A stretch of DNA of 64,000 bases from Trichobilharzia regenti (Eukaryota; Platyhelminthes; Trematoda; Strigeidida; Schistosomatidae), in assembly GCA_944472135.2 (NCBI GenBank), contig OX235264.1, positions 84,330,319 through 84,394,318 of the forward strand, given 5' to 3'. A program made the translations under genes and the position numbers. Each line of letters begins with the position of its first letter. The stretch's first letter is position 1. The notes beneath the pieces are model-generated. The model saw only the letters and a list, made by a program, of their open reading frames with translations, made no database searches and was not told where the DNA came from. Shown in pieces: positions 11,599 to 23,304 of this stretch.

Positions 11599-13780
11599 GA
11601 ATTAATGGAGAAAGAGACGATGAGCTCAACTTACAAAGCATTGGACAAAGAAGTGAAGAAAAGTGCTAGGAAGGACAAAAGACGATTCTACGACAATCTA
11701 GCTACTGAAGCTGAAAAAGCAGCAGGCAAAAGGGACCTGAGGACACTATATCAGACAACCAAATCTCTATCCGGGAAGAGACCAACACAAGCGAAACCTA
11801 TAAAAGACAGCCAAGGGAAGCCCATTACCAAGGAAGAAAAACAGATTAAACAATGGGCGGATCACTTCAAAGGACTCTTGAACCGACCACCACCTGCAAC
11901 CCGTCCAGAAATACCAACAACAGCGCGCACACAACTGCAAGTTGACACCAATCCTCCAACGAGAGCTGAAGTCTCGGATGCAATCAAACTTCTGAAAGCT
12001 GGAAAAACAGCCGGACCAGATGGAATACCCCGTGAAGCACTGAAAGCAGACCCAGAGACTACAGCAGACATGCTGACTTCATTATTGCAAAAGGTCTGGA
12101 AGGAGGGAAACGTGCCTACTGATTGGAGGAAAGGTTACCTCGTGAAACTACCAAAGAAGGACGACTTACGCCTCACTCTGCAAGAACTGGCGAGGAATCA
12201 TGTTCCTGTCAAGGCCAAGTAAAATCCTGAGTCGCATCATCCTGGAGAGAATTAAGGACGCACTGGAGACAGAACTCCGACCAGAACAAGCTGGCTGGAT
12301 TCAGGAAAGTCAGGCAAATCATGTACTGACCAAATTGCAACTCTACGCATCATCATCACAGAACAAAGCATGGAATGGCAATCAAACCTCTACCTCAACT
12401 TTATAGACTTTGAGAAGGCCTTCGACAGTGTTGATCGTGAAGTAATTTGGAAATTACTCGAGTACTATGGCGTACGGTGCCCAAATATTCATCAACCTTA
12501 TTCAACAGCTGTACGACAACGGCACCTGCCAAGTGATCCACAACGGAAGACTCAGCGAGGCGTTTGGAGTAAACACAGGAGTCAGAAAAGGGTGCTTACT
12601 ATCACCAATGAAAGATATTCCTAATTGTGGTGGACTGGATTATGCGTCAGACAGTGAGTGGGAAACGAGAAGACAGGGATATCCTGGACCAACCGACGTG
12701 AAGAACCTAGAAGACCTGGATTTCGCGCGTGGCTGATTTATGTTTGATATCACACACAATCGAAGACTTACAAGCGAAAACCGACTGACAAACTGGTCGA
12801 AGAAGCAGCCAGTGAAGACAGGACTCCAGGTGAACATAGACAAGACGGAGGTGATGAAAATAGCCAACCAACAACAGCAACAACATCCAACGTCAATCAC
12901 CATCAATGGGAGGGATTTGAGAGAGGTTACTTCATTCACTTATCTAGGGAGCACTGTCTCAACTACAGGAGGAGCGGATGAGGATGTCAAATCGAGCGAG
13001 AATCGGGAAGGCGAGAAACACATTCATCAGCCTGAAACCAATCTGGAAATCTTCCGCTGTCACTCAGCATCAACAACAAAATTCGGTAGGATTTTCAATA
13101 CAAACAACGTCAAGTCAGTCAGCTCTTCTATACGGATCAGAAACTTGGCGGGCGGGTCACAAAGAATATTTCCAAAAGGCTGCAGACCTTTATTAACAAC
13201 TGTCTTCGCTCAATACTGAAGATCAGATGGCCGAAAAGAATTATTTTTTATTTATTTATTTATTTTTTTGATTTACAGCTTGATTCCACAATGTATTTTT
13301 GGTACAAGTATGGAATTTTCAGCATGGATATCGGTAGCCCAAACTTTGCAGGCCGACCATAGATTTCAGGTTTGCGCCGGCGTGGGCTCGAACCCCGGGC
13401 CATGTGCATGGTCGCCGAGTGTCCTAACCACTGTGCCACCGACGCACACAGAATCACCAACAAGGAATTATGGGAACAAACAAAGCAAGAACCAATCGCC
13501 CAACAAATATGCAGGAGAAAGTGGAGATGGATCGGACACTCGCTGAGGAGACCCCTGGGTGACATCGCGCGCCAAGCCCTCGAGTGGAACCCGAAAGGGA
13601 AGCGGCGTGTGGGACGTCCAAGGGTGACATGGAGGAGATCGTGTGAAGAGGAGTTGAAAGAAGATGGATTAACATGGATGCAGGCGAAAAGTACAGCAGA
13701 AGACAGAAGAAAATGGAGACGTGCAGTTGAAGCCCTATGTTCCACTAGGAACCCAAGGGAGCAATAGTAAAAAAATAATA
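11599..13780 (+). mobile_element. 5'-truncated RTE-type non-LTR retrotransposon
   Basis: 2182 bp flanked by a perfect 10-bp direct repeat ATTAACGTCA (11589-11598 and 13781-13790). Plus-strand frames give the end of the linker and the RT domain: GPDGIPREALKA (about 12012-12050), FIDFEKAFDSVDREV (about 12400-12445), GVNTGVRKGCLLSP (about 12566-12609), then a C-terminal region with KWRWIGHSLRR and VEALCSTRN. The endonuclease half is absent, and at least five frame breaks are present. The catalytic FADD is FARG (12722-12733) and part of the palm is deleted. It ends in a short A-rich tail near 13768. Assignment to the RTE group is by overall similarity and not certain. Confidence 0.75.
13242..13449 (-). 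mobile_element. tRNA-derived SINE inside the RTE
   Basis: On the minus strand: A box TGGCACAGTGG (13428-13438), B box GGTTCGAGCC (13385-13394), a ~140-bp body and an A/T-rich TAAA tail (13242-13270). It interrupts the RTE reading frame between KR and ITNKELW. AGAAT at 13237-13241 and 13450-13454 is a probable short target-site duplication. Confidence 0.8.
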
Positions 13781-13790
13781 ATTAACGTCA

Positions 13791-15725
13791 ACCTTATGCT
13801 CACTATCTACAAGGTGAGTTAAAAGAGAGCTACGAATAGATCTTGTTTGTCCCTTGCTTAACCATGCCGGATGATGTTCGGAAATACGATGATGAACCTG
13901 CCTAATTGTTCGCCCGATGTAGCTGGCTCCGCAGCTGCAGTCAAACTGGTAGATACACATAGAAGAGGCGAATTTAGGTAGTTTATCCTTATTACTCATA
14001 CGTAGAATACGTGTGGTTGTGAAGAGACAACGCACCTCTGCTGCATAATAAGCTCTTTTAACTGCATTCTTCAGTCGTTGTGTTATTATTTCGCTGATGT
14101 TGTCACCGAGGGACTGAAGTTTTATGAACAGTGGTTTTTTCGAACTGTTGCCATAGTGACTGACTGTCCTAGGGGATGAATTCATATTTTTCTCAATAAA
14201 CTTATCTGGATAACCATTTTTTTAAGTAATTCTCTAATAATCTTAAGCTCCTAATTGAAGCAGTCGTCTGAACAGATTAACCTAGCTCTATGAACCAGAC
14301 ACTTTGTATTTCAAAGGTACAAAACTCAAAAAATGAGTGTACTGACCTGTTGTAGTAGGTCTCCTGTGCACACTCCTTCTTAGTGTGCCATCTTCTTTCC
14401 TTGCCATGAAGACTTCTAGGAATGAGATACTGTCATTACTTTCTTTCTCTATGGTGAAGTTTATTGCTGAATGGGCATCATTAAACTTGTTAAGGATATT
14501 CATTGCATCGTGCTCGTTTTTAATGGCCAGAAATGTATCATCCATATATCGACAGTAGAAATCCAAGTCACTAATTACTCGTTTCAGTGGTTCATTCTCT
14601 AACTTAGCGAGGAAAAAAACAGCTAGGATTGGGTCTAATGGGGAGCCCATAGCTACACCATCAATTTGTCTGTGATATTCCTTATTGAATAAGAAGTGAA
14701 CGTTCATTGTACATCTTAAAATAAGTTCCTTCAAGGCGGATACAGAAATACTGATGTCTATGTTTCGTGTAGTAATCTCCTCACATATAAAATCCACTGT
14801 CTCCATTAACGGTACATTGGTGAACAAGGAGGATACATCAGAAGATATCATAAACTTGTCCCTCACATTAAGATCTCTTATTTTTCCAACAAATTCAAAA
14901 CTGCCATTTACACTATGCTTTACCAACTCATTATGCAGAGGTTTCAGGAGCTTCACTAACCATTTTTCTGTGGCATGATATGGGGAATTACACATATATC
15001 TAACACTGGTCGAAGTGGCAAACCAATTTTGTGCACTTTTGGAAGTCCATATAATCTTGGTGTAATCGTGCCAGTAGGCTTTAGAGATTCATATAAACCT
15101 TCTATGATGCTACTTTGTTGTTTAAGTCTATTTAGTGACTCAATTAGTTGTTTCTCCACTTTTCTGTTGGATCGACGGAAGACGTGATTTTTTGAAATTT
15201 TCGATGATCACAGAGTATTCCATTCATCTTATCTATGTATTCAGTCTTATTCATTATTACTACTCCAGGGCCTTTATCAGGTTTCGAAATTATTATATTC
15301 TCATTATTTCGCAGCTTATCTAGGGCTTCCCTGTGTTTCTTGGTCAATGAGCTATTCAGTCTCCGTTTACTATTTACATATTTATAACAACAGTAGACGA
15401 GAGTTGACTAAAGACTTTCAACTGCCTCAGCTGATGAGGGTGTCAATCCTTCAGTTTGTGCATAAAAGTTTTCAAACTGGACTTACATATCCATCTTATT
15501 AATTCTAACGTGATTATTACAAAACCTAGTGCCTAGGGATAATACTTGCAAATCAGTGTCATCAAGAACAACATCAGAAAAATTATAAACATACCGACCA
15601 GGGTTTGGGGGAAATCGCATTTCTGGAGTTTTGCTTCCCAGGGTTTGTAATAATTTTTTGGTACGTTTCTTTTCCCTTATTTTACCAGAAACCTCATTCA
15701 CATAATCCAGGAACTGTTTCTTCAA
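13791..15725 (-). pseudogene. PLE-F reverse transcriptase plus GIY-YIG endonuclease
   Basis: The longest PLE body in the window. In minus-strand order: an N-terminal block with SDVVLDDTDLQVLSLG (about 15600-15540); IIISKPDKGPGVVIMN (about 15290-15243); a PRLYGLPKVHK block; SSDVSSLFTNVPL (motif A); QIDGVAMGSPLDPIL (motif B); CRYMDDTFLAI with both Asp intact (RYMDD 14537-14551); SFLEVFMARKEDG; TGQYTHFLSFVPLKYK; then, after a break, CIYQFDCSCGASYIGRT and HHPAWLSKG, the Cys-rich GIY-YIG core. Four or more frame breaks make it inactive, but it is the least decayed PLE here. Confidence 0.8.
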
Positions 15726-16065
15726 GTGCTCTGAGAGCTAGCCTACAGCACAAAACCTTTTTGTTACATTATTTGTTAATTCCGTGATGCATGTGTATCT
15801 GAAGTACAGCGAAAGGCTCAGTGAAGCGAGAAATTATTTCAACTTCATTCACGAATGCATTTACAGAAACCAGTATCCAGAGTCCTGTTGGAAGTCTTTA
15901 AGACGTTGCAGAGTTCGACCGATTAGTAAGACACTCAAGAGTCACGCAATGAATTAAATCGACTCACAAAAATCATGCATCAAGGAAATAACAAATAATG
16001 TAACAGAAAGGTTTTATGCTGTAGGCGAGATCACAGGGCACCTGGAGGAACAGTTCCTGGAGGAA
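15690..16065. repeat. Head-to-head duplication of PLE-F 5' sequence
   Basis: The stretch at about 15690-15779 is repeated in inverted form at about 15989-16065 (for example AACAGTTCCTGGA near 16047 and its complement TCCAGGAACTGTT near 15706), separated by about 210 bp. It looks like a second, truncated 5' end in the opposite orientation. Confidence 0.6.
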
Positions 16066-16077
16066 ACTCCGAAGAAT

Positions 16078-16464
16078 CAGCTCAGTGACCTAGGAAATGA
16101 CACCACCGTCTGGTTCAGAAATTTCCCATTTACATGGCTCACCAAACATCCACAAAGAACAGGTAGTCTATGTCAATCCTTTACATGTTATGATCACCAC
16201 CATCATCCCGTAGCATCATGGCTAGTAGGTACTTAACAAACTGGGAGAAAGCTAATCGCCAAACACTCCTTAAAGGAGGATACGTTTCAATTCGTGGATC
16301 CAATAAGTCAAATCAATGTATCTGGCTTAACTGTGGCTCCGTTGGATTGGGCCTATCCACTATTCACTAACGTCTCCTCAACCGAAGCTGTATGCCACCT
16401 ATGTGAGTTGATTGATTCAAACTATGTAAACTATGTTTGTATACCAACGAGGCACATCAAGTAA
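16078..16464 (+). pseudogene. Broken unknown ORF, 5'-truncated, left arm 2
   Basis: Second and later part of the ~145-codon ORF (see 60737-61174), cut at its 5' end by PLE-F. It retains LGNDTTVWFRNFPF, the premature TAA after VGT, and the PTRHIK end. Confidence 0.4.
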
Positions 16465-16639
16465 TTAATCCTGAGACGCACACTAAATGTTCACTTCTGA
16501 ATATCTGGGAAATGTCATTAAAGACTTGATAGAATCGATGATTCCTGAGTACTGTGTTGATATTATTTGGTTGTCTCAAGCACTTATTCGAGTCTAATGA
16601 AAGTAGTAAAATTAGAATAACTGAAAGTTAGTGGAATAT

Positions 16640-16900
16640 GATGAATAAAACTAACGGTGGTCTGCTCCTAGTCGTGCTGATTATTATAACGTCAATGTTA
16701 ACAGTGGCATTTAAAGTTATCCGTTGTATTCCGACTAATCTTATCTTATCTTATCTTAACTTGTCCTTCCAGCTCGCTCCTACATATACCCGAAGAGATC
16801 GGAATCCATGTGAAGAAGCCTAGCTAATGTATTCACAAGAATTTACCACAGACACTCTAATCAACTTGGTCACTATCACTTCATTGTCAAGATCTAACAG
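16640..16900 (+). pseudogene. Penelope-like C-terminal fragment (family D), left arm 2
   Basis: Across two frames: NVNVNSG, FKVIRCIPTNL, then IGIHVKKPS and KNLPQTL, parallel to the PLE-F ending (FKIIYRIPTNL, IGIHLKKP). A 20-bp deletion removes the HLVDA-coding segment kept in the left arms of units 3-5. A TTATC microsatellite lies inside (16739-16755). Confidence 0.55.
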
Positions 16901-16984
16901 TTTCGCCTTTACCCACACCCACTCCCACTCCCACACCCACACCCGCCAAAAATCCTGCATCCCTTACTAGCTATTATTGTTGTT

Positions 16985-18095
16985 GTTTCACCTACCTTCA
17001 GAATTTGTTGCACAAGTTGTCTTCTTCATCTTATTCCACATTCAATGATTCATGGCGTACCTCGAGTCGAATATCCTCAAATATTCGAAGTTTACAACAG
17101 GGTGGATATCAGTGACCTGAATGAAATCTTACAGATAGATATTCGACAACACTCAGTCATATCCGAAATCCAAGCGGAATCAAAACGTGAATTAGCCTCC
17201 CTAGATATCCGCCTCACAAGACGATCACACGGAAGCCTACAAAGGCCAATCTACCATAACCCAAATTGGAATGGACAGCCCACAGTCTAACACAGTTTTG
17301 TCCCGATGGGCAAACAAATAGCTCATTGCCTCTCTTGCCACGAGAATCTACCATATGTGCACTGGAGATGCACTGAATTGAATAGGGAGAAATTGGAATC
17401 CTTCAGAAGAACAAACTCTATTCAAAACTGGATATCCGACCTCCTTCAATGCCCTCCCCTCAATAAACATCTAAATAGAAAGGCCGATACTCCTCGAGAG
17501 CTGGATTTGTCGAAGAAACAATAACAGCTAGTTGTAAATCTGAAATTCAAGCCAGATACAGTTAGTCAGATCCTCCGAAGCCGTCTGGAGAGAGAAATTC
17601 GTAGAACCTTCTTCTCTGCATCTCTACGTCTCATCCCACCACAACCACAACCACAACCACAACCACCCCACACCCACCTTCCTCTACACATGCTATTATT
17701 CATTCACAAAAACCTCAAAGACAAGACCCCATTGTTCACAACTTCAAGGTGTATTCACCAATTCACCTGCTCCTCGGGATCTCATTACATACATACACCG
17801 CCGTATCAGCCACACACAGTCTAGACGTTCCCACCAACACCTACCAGCATGGTTGTCAAAAGGAGAATGTGGAGCTGTCAACACCTCAACTCTCGAGCAT
17901 ATCACTAATTCCCGTCATCAAGAAGAGACTCCTTTCAAAGTCATACACAAAGTACAACGTCAACAAGTCCTTGTTCTAAAGGATTTATTCCGCCTACATC
18001 TTCTTCATTCAGCTGACGCCTTAGCAATCCTTAGGGAGAAACCTGAACTTTGTCTTCACAAACGTTTCATCCAGCCAGCTCTTTTACTACTATAG
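16985..18095 (+). pseudogene. Penelope-like remnant (family A) upstream of tubulin copy 2
   Basis: In order: a VDISD.LNEIL block (decayed RYVDD region; 30 bp missing here at 17115), LASLDIRLTRRSHGSLQRP (FLD.LLTRR.DGSL..), SRLEREIRRTFFSASLR linker, CIHQFTCSSGSHYI (GIY-YIG core, YIG decayed to YIH), PAWLSKGECGAVNTS, LEHI, FRLHLLHSADALAI and PELCLHKRFIQPA. Several frame breaks. It ends about 840 bp before the tubulin ATG. Confidence 0.7.
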
Positions 18096-18934
18096 CCTGA
18101 CTAGTATTTCCTTACTTCCCTCATTCCTTCTTCGTCTTCTGAATAACTAGCTGTTTAATAACATCTTTGCAGGCCGTTTCATGTCTCTATTCTACAACTC
18201 ATTCTCAACCTTCCCTTCTCTTGTCTCTTATCAACTATTAATTCTGAATGATTATTCATCACTCAACCAATTAGTTGTCAACCCTTTTGATTAAGCACGA
18301 CTACTCCTAGTCTTTCAAACATACTTATTGCTCATTCACTCTGACTTGCTTCATCGCTCGCTCAAAGTTACCTTTGACCTCTGTTGTCAACCTATCAATC
18401 AATCAATCAATGAATCTATGTTGTATATGCATAAACAACACCCTACACAAACCTACAGCCTTGAAGTGACTCTACGAAAAGTGATCTCTTTACTGACAAG
18501 GCATGTCTTCTTCTTAATATTAAAAAAAAAAGTTAGTAGAAAGAGTTATTCCAGATGAGATGAGATGAGATGAGATGAGATCACGCCATGAGACCAGGTG
18601 AGGTGATATCAGACCGGGAGGATGACGCCTGCCCAAGGCGACTCTCCACATGAACCAACCACAATTGAGATTGATTATTATTGGTGTGTAGAAAATCAAG
18701 GTGAATAATTAATTATTATGGCTGTTATCACATGCATCCCCTTGACAAAGTGTTCTGATGAATGGTGATTGGATGAACGATGCAGACGATCAGACCAATC
18801 AGTGAGCAGCTGAAATCAAGCATGTCAGTTTAGCTATATAAGTGTGGAGATGTGCCGGTATGCGATTAATTAGACGTGACGTGACGTGACGTGATGACTG
18901 TACTTGTCGACATCGGTTGTCAGAAAGCATCACC
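18096..18934 (+). promoter_or_regulatory. 5' flank and core promoter of alpha-tubulin copy 2
   Basis: CCAAT at 18795-18799 and TATATAA at 18835-18841, 100 bp before the ATG. The GACGT pentamer array (about 18872-18896) has one repeat more than copy 1. GATGA microsatellite near 18555-18580. No coding sequence. Confidence 0.7.
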
Positions 18935-20806
18935 ATGGTAGGTCGTTGTTCTTGTTTATGTGTTATGCATTGTGATGGTGACTTGAGTTGCTTGGTTAGT
19001 TGGTTGATGTAGGTGGTCGTGTATGTATTGATGGTATGTAGTGTTATGTATTACCGACATTGACTGGTATTTGGCTATCCCGGTAATGACGACGAGTAGT
19101 AGTAGTAGGAGGAGGAGGAGGCTGTGTTGTTAGCTAGAATATGAGGCAGGACTGATTTACTTGCAGGTGAGATGAGGTTCCACCTACAATACGGCGTGTT
19201 GTAGCTAATTATTCGATTGGTAATAATCTGGATGAGTGTGAGTTGTGGTTGTCTGTCGAGTAGGCGGAGGTAGGAGGTGAAATGTTATCAGATTAGGCGG
19301 GTGGTATACCGAAGGATTGCATGTATTGTCACGAGAAGTTGTATGAGACAGTATGTGAGATTCGTTTTGGTAGAGTTTTAAGTTGTAAGGTGTTGTAAAT
19401 TTCTCCTTGGAGTGAGTTAATCACAGTTTGTTTGTTTGTTTGTTTTTCAGCGTGAATGCATTAGTCTCCATGTTGGTCAAGCGGGTGTCCAGATGGGAGA
19501 TTCGTGTTGGGAGTTGTACTGTCTGGAGCACGGGATTGAGCCAGATGGGCGAGTGTTGGTTGACTCGACAATTTCGACGAGTGGAAGTGGAAATGACGCA
19601 TTCGGTACATTCTTCAGTGAGACGGGTTCCGGTCACTATGTTCCACGTGCAGTGTTTGTTGATCTTGAACCGACGGTGGTTGATGGTTTACGCCATGGGA
19701 AGTACAAGCAGTTATTCCACCCGGAGCAGATGATTACTGGCAAGGAGGATGCGGCGAATAACTATGCGCGTGGCCACTACACGGTGGGCAAGGAGCTAGT
19801 GGACGAAGTGTTGGATCGGATACGAAAGCTGTCGGAGAGATGCACTGGTCTTCAGGGCTTCCTCATATTCCATTCGTTTGGAGGTGGTACTGGTTCAGGT
19901 TTTACCTCGCTACTGATGGAACGGTTGTCGGTGGATTTTGCGAAGAAGGCGAAACTGGAGTTCGCAGTATATCCCGCTCCACATATCTCTACAGCTGTCG
20001 TTGAGCCGTATAACTCAATCCTGACGACTCATACGACGTTGGAGCACTCAGATTGTGCTTTCATGGTGGACAACGAGGCGATTTACGAGATATGCCGTCG
20101 AAATCTGACCATTGATCGCCCATCATACACGAACTTGAATCGTCTGATTGGCCAAGTGGTGAGCTCGATAACAGCTTCACTTCGATTCAGTGGCGCGTTG
20201 AATGTGGATTTGAACGAGTTCCAGACGAACCTTGTACCTTATCCACGTATTCATTTCCCGTTGACGACATATGCACCGGTCATCTCAGCTGAGAAGGCAT
20301 TCCACGAGCAGCTGAGTGTCTCAGAGATCACGAACTCGTGCTTTGAGCCAGTGAATCAGATGGTGAAGTGTGATCCACGGAATGGGAAGTATATGTCGTG
20401 TTGCTTGTTGTATCGTGGTGACGTTGTTCCGAAGGATGTGAATTCAGCGATAGCGAGTATCAAGACCCGGAAGTGTATTCAATTTGTGGATTGGTGCCCT
20501 ACAGGTTTCAAGGTGGGCATCAATTATCAGCCGCCTACGGTTGTTCCTGGTGGTGATTTGGCTAAGGTGAAACGTGCTGTCTGTATGTTGAGCAATACAA
20601 CGGCGATATCTGAAGCGTGGTCACGTTTGAACCGGAAATTCGATTTGATGTATTCGAAACGGGCTTTCGTGCACTGGTATGTTGGTGAAGGTATGGAGGA
20701 GGGAGAATTTTCGGAGGCGCGAGAAGATTTGGCTGCTCTGGAGAGAGATTATGAAGAAGTGGCCAGTGAGACGAGTGTGGATGGGCAATCAGATGACGGT
20801 TATTGA
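18935..20806 (+). CDS. Alpha-tubulin, copy 2
   Basis: Same gene model as copy 1: ATG 18935-18937, intron 18938-19450 (513 bp), exon 2 19451-20806, 452 residues. The protein is identical to copies 1, 4 and 5, and exon 2 looks identical at the DNA level by eye. Intron differences are limited to single bases and a shorter GTA/GAG trinucleotide tract. This points to very recent duplication or ongoing gene conversion. Confidence 0.95.
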
Positions 20807-21562
20807 TGTAACATAAATCAATTTGGTTATTTCGATTGTAATGTAATTGATCAGAGTTTTCTTTTGTACCTATAAACAAACTTATTAAGCGACGAGCATG
20901 TCTTTTCTTGTTTTGATTTGCGTACTGTGTTCTGGTTAGTTGTATATATAGTGGATTATAGTTGATTGTGGTAGGCATAATTTAGTAGGACCGTTGGATC
21001 GGGTGTGAAATTGGCGTTCGTGTAAGTGTCCGCGTGATAATGTTTGTCTCGTCTGAGCTCGAGTATGATTATGAATTGAGACGTGTTAGGGTTTGTGTTG
21101 CTGTTTATCCGTTCTAGAACCAACTCGTAATCGATTGAAGTGGTTGGTTGGTTGGTTGTGAATACATGATTAGCCTATATGTGTAATTGATTAATAGAGC
21201 GTGGAATTAGGTGTGGTCGATTAGGAGGGACATTTGTGACGATGGGCTTGTTTTGTGAGTCGTGTCAATTGAAGGTGTGTGTGGGGGTGGTGAAGTAAGT
21301 GTTGAGTGGTTGGAGCGTCCAGCGTTGTGTTTTCGTGCTGTAGGTTACGGTTGTTTCGTATGGATGAAGTGGTGATTTGAGTTGTTTGACGTAGAATTAA
21401 TAATAATAGTGGTTGGCCTTACTCCGAAATAGTCCTGATGCCTTGTTGAATTTCCCACATTTGGTGCAGTATTTCATCTAATTTACCCGACAGCGGGGGA
21501 AACAGAAATATGAAGTAACATTACTGAACTGATGATCGCGTTCCCTGTTTTAGGTACCATAG
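20807..21562 (+). other. 3' flank of tubulin copy 2
   Basis: Noncoding; it carries the 135 bp (21331-21465) that copy 1 shows as an A block. No clear AATAAA. Confidence 0.6.
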
Positions 21563-22056
21563 TTCCCTCCGATGACGATTAAGATATCTCCGATATCCAC
21601 ACTCTTGTAAACTTCGAATATTTGAGGATATTCGACTCGAGGTACGCCATGAATCATTGAATGTGGAATAAGATGAAGAAGACAACTTGTGCAACAAATT
21701 CTGAGGGTAGGTGAAACAACAACAATAATAGCTAGTAAGGGATGCAGGATTTTTGGCGGGTGTGGGTAAAGGCGAAACTGTTAGATCTTGACAATGAAGT
21801 GATAGTGACCAAGTTGATTAGAGTGTCTGTGGTAAATTCTTGTGAATACATTAGCTAGGCTTCTTCACATGGATTCCGATCTCTTCGGGTATATGTAGGA
21901 GCGAGCTGGAAGGACAAGTTAAGATAGGATAAGATAAGATTAGTCGGAATACAACGGATAACTTTAAATGCCACTGTTAACATTGACGTTATAATAATCA
22001 GCACGACTAGGAGCAGACCACCGTTAGTATTCATCATATTCCACTAACTTTCAGTT

Positions 22057-23167
22057 ATTCTAATTTTACTACTTTCATTAGACTCGAATAAGTGCTTGAG
22101 ACAACCAAATAATATCAACACAGTACTCAGGAATCATCGATTCTATCAAGTATTTAATGACATTTCCCAGATATTCAGAAGTGAACATTTAGTGTGCGTC
22201 TCAGGATTAATTACTTGATGTGCCTCGTTGGTATACAAACATAGTTTACATAGTTTGAATCAATCAACTCACATAGGTGGCATACAGCTTCGGTTGAGGA
22301 GACGTTAGTGAATAGTGGATAGGCCCAATCCAACGGAGCCACAGTTAAGCCAGATACATTGATTTGACTTATTGGATCCACGAATTGAAACGTATCCTCC
22401 TTTAAGGAGTGTTTGGCGATTAGCTTTCTCCCTAAGGTTGTTAAGTACCTACTAGCCATGGTGCTACGGGATGATGGTGGTGATCATAACATGTAAAGGA
22501 TTGACATAGACTACCTGTTCTTTGTGGATGTTTGGTGAGCCATGTAAATGGGAAATTTCTGAACCAGACGGTGGTATCATTTCCTAGGTCAGTGAGCCGA
22601 ATTTTCGGTCCTCTTTCATCTTCAAAACTTGCATAAATGGTCTTCTTCATTTCACTGGATATGTGTGTAATCTACCATGAGATGTTCATGCATACCGTCG
22701 CCTACACATGCTGTTCAACTGGAATTGACGCATCCTAACAGCTGGATATTACTTACACAAAGACACTACACTGGTGTTGTCAATATGAATAACTCTTCAA
22801 CAACTGTGTGTATAGACATCTAACTGTAGGGCGAAATGTGTCAGTTGTCGGAATGAGTATTCTTCGATCCATCATCTCTGAGTAAACCACGAGTATTCAT
22901 TCTTTCGCTAATCCCCTATATAAGAAGGGACTATACAGTTTTATGTATAGTGATGGGAGAATTCTACAATACTATGTATGATTCCATTCACCGAGTATTT
23001 TGATGACACTGAGTGATGGATGATATGATATTACTCGGTGAAGAGAAGTGCATTATTTCTATGTGGTCACATTGAAGTGATGTGGCGAAGAATGTATAGC
23101 CGCTTGCGTTGACATTTGGTTGTCTCAAGCACCTATTGGAGTCTAATGAAAGTAATCAAATTAGAAT
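22057..23167 (-). mobile_element. 1.1-kb inverted-repeat-bounded element, right arm 2
   Basis: Terminal inverted repeats of about 60 bp at both ends (GCTTGAGACAACCAAAT shared in inverted form). The interior holds the broken ORF 22211-22650. Confidence 0.55.
22211..22650 (-). pseudogene. Broken ~145-codon unknown ORF, right arm 2
   Basis: Same as 60737-61174 but 2 bp longer at the variable junction near 22434-22438, so the two halves are out of frame; the premature TAA is also present. Confidence 0.4.
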
Positions 23168-23304
23168 CTGATGACGACCAGTCAAGTGGTTATTTTAGTT
23201 ACTCATTTTTAGGTATAGCTGGGTGAAATTAAGTGGTTAGAGGTCAGTCATCAAAACAATCAACTACTAGATGTTAGTGAGAAGATATCTGAGTTTTGAG
23301 TGAG

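Larger units (their letters stand above)
10929..16077 (-). mobile_element. Penelope-like element insertion (family F) with nested RTE
   Basis: A minus-strand PLE whose body runs from an N-terminal block near 15725 to a C-terminal block near 11430 and a probable 3' noncoding region down to about 10929. The host arm matches on both sides (to GATGGATC at 10928, and from CTCAGTGACC near 16079), with about 265 bp of arm lost between. The RTE at 11599-13780 splits it inside the endonuclease C-terminus. Confidence 0.75.
10627..16618 (+). mobile_element. 1.1-kb inverted-repeat-bounded element, split by PLE-F
   Basis: Terminal inverted repeats of about 60 bp at 10627-10686 and about 16556-16618. The interior is interrupted by the 5.15-kb PLE/RTE insertion. 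The intact equivalent is 46855-47959. The family is unknown; it could also be a composite of two inverted fragments. Confidence 0.5.
9360..17115 (+). repeat. Left inverted-repeat arm, unit 2, split by a nested insertion
   Basis: Reverse complement of the right arm at 21563-24435. The order is: PLE-B end, SINE-like repeat, 410-bp foldback, C-rich tract (10449-10490), 1.1-kb element, PLE C-terminal fragment. About 5.15 kb of retroelement DNA (10929-16077) interrupts it and replaces about 265 bp of arm. In diagnostic indels (a 20-bp deletion near 16675, the extra bases near 16196, a 30-bp deletion near 17115) this left arm resembles right arms more than the left arms of units 3-5. Confidence 0.85.
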
